Shown piece after piece: positions 13,166-15,021 of a stretch of DNA of 15,021 bases (positions within the stretch are counted from its first letter, which is position 1; the number at the start of each line of letters is the position of its first letter). The translations under genes and the position numbers were made by a program. Under the pieces are notes generated by a model. That model saw nothing but the letters and a program-made list of their open reading frames with translations. It was not told where the DNA came from and made no database searches. The stretch lies in contig CADCON010000242.1 of assembly GCA_902803035.1 (NCBI GenBank), positions 1 to 15,021 of the forward strand. Direction: 5' to 3'. This DNA comes from an uncultured Ruminococcus sp. (GTDB lineage Bacteria; Bacillota; Clostridia; Oscillospirales; Acutalibacteraceae).

Positions 13166-15021
13166 GCTGAGGTAATTGAGCGTGGTGTACTTGCCGCTCA
13201 GAGCCGTCTTCCAGGAGGAAGCGTTCCACTCGGCGAGCGTACCGACGAAGTTGACGGTCGTCACGGTAGTGCTGTTGAAGGCATTGCTTGCAACCGTGGC
13301 GGTCTTTGCCTTGATGGTGATCGAGGTGAGCGTGTCCTTGCCGAAGGCATAGTCCTCTACCTTGGTCACACTGGCGGGAACGGTGATATTCTTGATCTTG
13401 GACGACTCGTAGAACGAGGAATTGCCTACCGTCGTGACGGTGTCGGGAATGGCGAAGGTCGCCGCCTTGTTGTTGGGGAAGCGAACCAGCGTCTTGCCGT
13501 CCTTGCTGTAGAGAACGCCGTCGATACCCTGATACTTCGTGTTGTTCGCGTTGACATTGATGGTCGTCAGATTGGCGGCATCGTCAAAGGCGTACTTGTA
13601 AATCTCAGTGATGAAGGAAGGAATCGTGGCGGTTGTGCCGGTGCCGGTGAACTTGGAGTAGTAACGGTCGGTCACGTCCGTGTCGTTATATCTGGTCACG
13701 CTGCTCGCGGTGAGCTGCGAAATGGCGCTCCACTTGGAGCTGGTCCACTCAGAGGACGTGCCGATAAAGGCAATTTCCTTGAGGTTGGTCGAGGAATTGA
13801 AAGCCTTTTCGTCAACCGTGGTCGGCGTCTTGGAGCGGATCACGAGATACTTCAGAGAAGCCGCGGAAAGACCGTATTTACCAACCGTCTTGACATTGGC
13901 GGGAATGGTAATCAGCTCCGCTCCGGTACCGCACAAACCGTAATTTTCGATCGTGGTAAGGCCGGAGGGCAGCGTGATGGTCTTGAGCTTCGAGCAGTTC
14001 CAGAAGGCGGAATCGCCGATGGTCGTAACGGATGTCGGGATAGTGAAGGAGGTGCCTGTCTTGCCTCTCGGATAACGGCAGATCTTCTTGCCGTCCTTGC
14101 TGTAAAGAATGCCGTCTTCCGTCTTGTAGGCGGTATTATCGCTGGAAATGGAAATGGTGGTCAGCGCGGTCAGGCTGTCGAAAGCAGCGGCGTCATAGCC
14201 GGTAAGGGATTTCGGCAGGGTGACGGAGGTGAGCGTCGTGGGCAGCGCGCTGGATTTGAGATAGGTGGCGAAGTCGACAAGATTGACGCCGGTAGCGGAC
14301 GAATCGTGATACTTTACGAATGTATAGTCCTGCATCTCGGAATTGCAATACTTTGTCTTATTCTTGATGTTGGTCTGGCTGCTCCACTTGGAGGAGCTCC
14401 AGTCGGAAAGGGCGCCGATATAGGCTATGGTGGTGATGCCGGTGGTATCCTTGAAAGCGTCGGCCTCAAGAGTGGCAGGATCCTTTGCGTTGATGCAGAG
14501 ATACTTCAGACCGGTCATTCTGCCGAAGGATTTGTAACCGATCGACGTGACACTGGCCGGAATGGTGACGATAGTGAGGCTGGTGCATCCGTCAAAGGCG
14601 TAGGGCTCGATGGTCGTCAGTCCCGACGGAAGCGTGACCGCCTTGACAGCGGTACAGTTGCAGAACGCGGAATTCCGGATGGTGGTGACGTCAATCGGAA
14701 CCGTAAAGCTGCTGACCGATTTGGCAGGCGGGAAGCGATAGAGCGTCTTGCCGTCCTTGGTGTACACAACGCCGTTCACGGATTTGAACGAAGTGTTGCT
14801 GCTGTTGACAGAAATGCTCTGCAGCTTGGAACACTTGTCGAACGCGGACACGCTGATGGAGGTGACAGTGGACGGAATGGTCACGCTTGTATCCGCGCTG
14901 ACGCACTCCTGCAGAGTATTGCCGGAGATGATAAGCTGATAGTTGATGGTCGTCCACTTGCCGTTCAGGGCAGTCTTCCATGTAGAGGAGCTCCAGTCGG
15001 AGGAGCTGCCGCCGTAATTGA
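12077..15021 (-). CDS. BspA-like leucine-rich-repeat surface protein with C-terminal Tyr/Trp-rich repeats (partial, 5' end beyond window)
   Basis: The frame is open from the right edge to TAA 12077-12079, giving 980 residues; the true start lies outside, and the internal GTG at 14884 is not a start. The first two thirds are BspA-type (LRR_5) repeats such as VTIPSTVTSISVSAFDKCSKLQSI, grouped in larger modules. Each module carries a (T/S)KDGK(T/K) block and ends in a (D/E)WxxSxW block. The last 360 residues are four repeats of about 90 residues with YKFYxExxGxW, a Tyr/Trp centre and a GTYxxYxDxxD end, resembling Y_Y_Y/Ig-like surface domains. There is no sorting motif or membrane helix at the C-terminus (ends MITVNVAG), so anchoring must come from the unseen N-terminus or from the repeats binding the wall. 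BspA-like proteins act in adhesion and host or community contact; that role here is inferred. It is not in the EPS operon. Confidence 0.9.
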   Translation of the reverse strand, partial: NYGGSSSDWSSSTWKTALNGKWTTINYQLIISGNTLQECVSADTSVTIPSTVTSISVSAFDKCSKLQSISVNSSNTSFKSVNGVVYTKDGKTLYRFPPAKSVSSFTVPIDVTTIRNSAFCNCTAVKAVTLPSGLTTIEPYAFDGCTSLTIVTIPASVTSIGYKSFGRMTGLKYLCINAKDPATLEADAFKDTTGITTIAYIGALSDWSSSKWSSQTNIKNKTKYCNSEMQDYTFVKYHDSSATGVNLVDFATYLKSSALPTTLTSVTLPKSLTGYDAAAFDSLTALTTISISSDNTAYKTEDGILYSKDGKKICRYPRGKTGTSFTIPTSVTTIGDSAFWNCSKLKTITLPSGLTTIENYGLCGTGAELITIPANVKTVGKYGLSAASLKYLVIRSKTPTTVDEKAFNSSTNLKEIAFIGTSSEWTSSKWSAISQLTASSVTRYNDTDVTDRYYSKFTGTGTTATIPSFITEIYKYAFDDAANLTTINVNANNTKYQGIDGVLYSKDGKTLVRFPNNKAATFAIPDTVTTVGNSSFYESSKIKNITVPASVTKVEDYAFGKDTLTSITIKAKTATVASNAFNSTTVTTVNFVGTLAEWNASSWKTALSGKYTTLNYLSFTTDKTSPQAPNTTIKLSATGGSKYKFYYEKGGNWTRLQDFSTTTYYNWKPTAAGTYNLYVDIADANGNVLATQKLVYEIKNASGELTATMTAQYNSPQAAGTTIKLNVTASGGTAPYKYKFYSECKGVWTKLWDYDTRDWYNWHATTVGTHTVYCDVMDATGKVVCSLFKYQIVEGTEFVADLNANRISGQYVGTEIRLLADSSHGSGTVQYKFYVELDGNWSVLQAYSTKDYYLWTPTKAGYYNLYLDAKDSTGKVASKRLVITIEEGSPLKIKSFTANPSAPSANTNVTLKATTTGGLAPVTYKFYYEKGGNWVKIRDFAESNTVTWKPTSGGTYHVYVDAFDGKKNTQCLMITVNVAG
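13166..15021 (-). repeat. Long modules of BspA-type leucine-rich repeats
   Basis: At least three full modules and the end of a fourth are visible. The (D/E)WxxSxW block recurs at about 14998, 14404, 13750 and 13231, spacings of 198, 218 and 173 codons. The (T/S)KDGK block recurs at about 14764, 14104 and 13510. Within modules, LRR_5 units of about 23 residues (TIPxxVTxIxxxAFxxCxxL) repeat. Confidence 0.85.

Overview
The window looks like a chromosome segment from an endospore-forming, moderately GC-rich Firmicute, probably class Clostridia (gut-type Oscillospirales is a reasonable guess but is not proven by the sequence). The reasons are a spmA-spmB pair, strong Shine-Dalgarno sites, sigma-A-type promoters of the TTGAAA-N17-TATAAT form, a BspA-like leucine-rich-repeat surface protein and a Clostridia-style exopolysaccharide (EPS) locus.

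Layout, left to right. (1) 1-531, minus: the start of a gene, cut by the window edge, for an acidic low-complexity protein that runs into a 21-bp/7-residue tandem repeat. It probably starts at TTG and has no recognised domain. (2) 645-1750, plus: spmA and spmB, overlapping by one base and divergent from gene 1. A well-led 35-codon ORF (1799-1906) follows and may or may not be real. (3) 1826-11890, minus: the EPS locus. A near-consensus promoter at 11862-11890 starts a tightly packed operon: small secreted/anchored protein, DUF4422 transferase, GT4 glycosyltransferase, EpsG-type polymerase, GT2 glycosyltransferase, Wzx-type flippase, and a fusion of polysaccharide pyruvyl transferase with an iron-sulfur FrhB-like domain. 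After 266 bp holding a second promoter of nearly the same design comes a single-chain Wzz/BY tyrosine kinase gene. A strong terminator at 1826-1855 ends the run. (4) 11979-15021, minus: the 3' part of a large surface-protein gene with BspA-like repeats followed by four Tyr/Trp-rich beta-sandwich-like repeats, ended by its own terminator.

How the EPS genes fit together (inference from family roles): the GT2, GT4 and DUF4422 proteins build a short lipid-linked repeat unit; the pyruvyl transferase half of the fusion would add a pyruvate ketal; Wzx flips the unit; the EpsG protein polymerises it; and the Wzz/BY-kinase sets chain length through autophosphorylation of its tyrosine tail. The window holds no initiating phosphoglycosyltransferase, no tyrosine phosphatase and no LytR-CpsA-Psr attachment enzyme, so those must be elsewhere.

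The most interesting points are the two-domain pyruvyl transferase/FrhB protein, the kinase placed last under its own promoter, the shared sequence and inverted repeats of the two promoters, the unknown membrane protein that opens the operon, and the gene with coding minisatellite repeats at the left edge. No mobile element, tRNA, rRNA or CRISPR array was seen.
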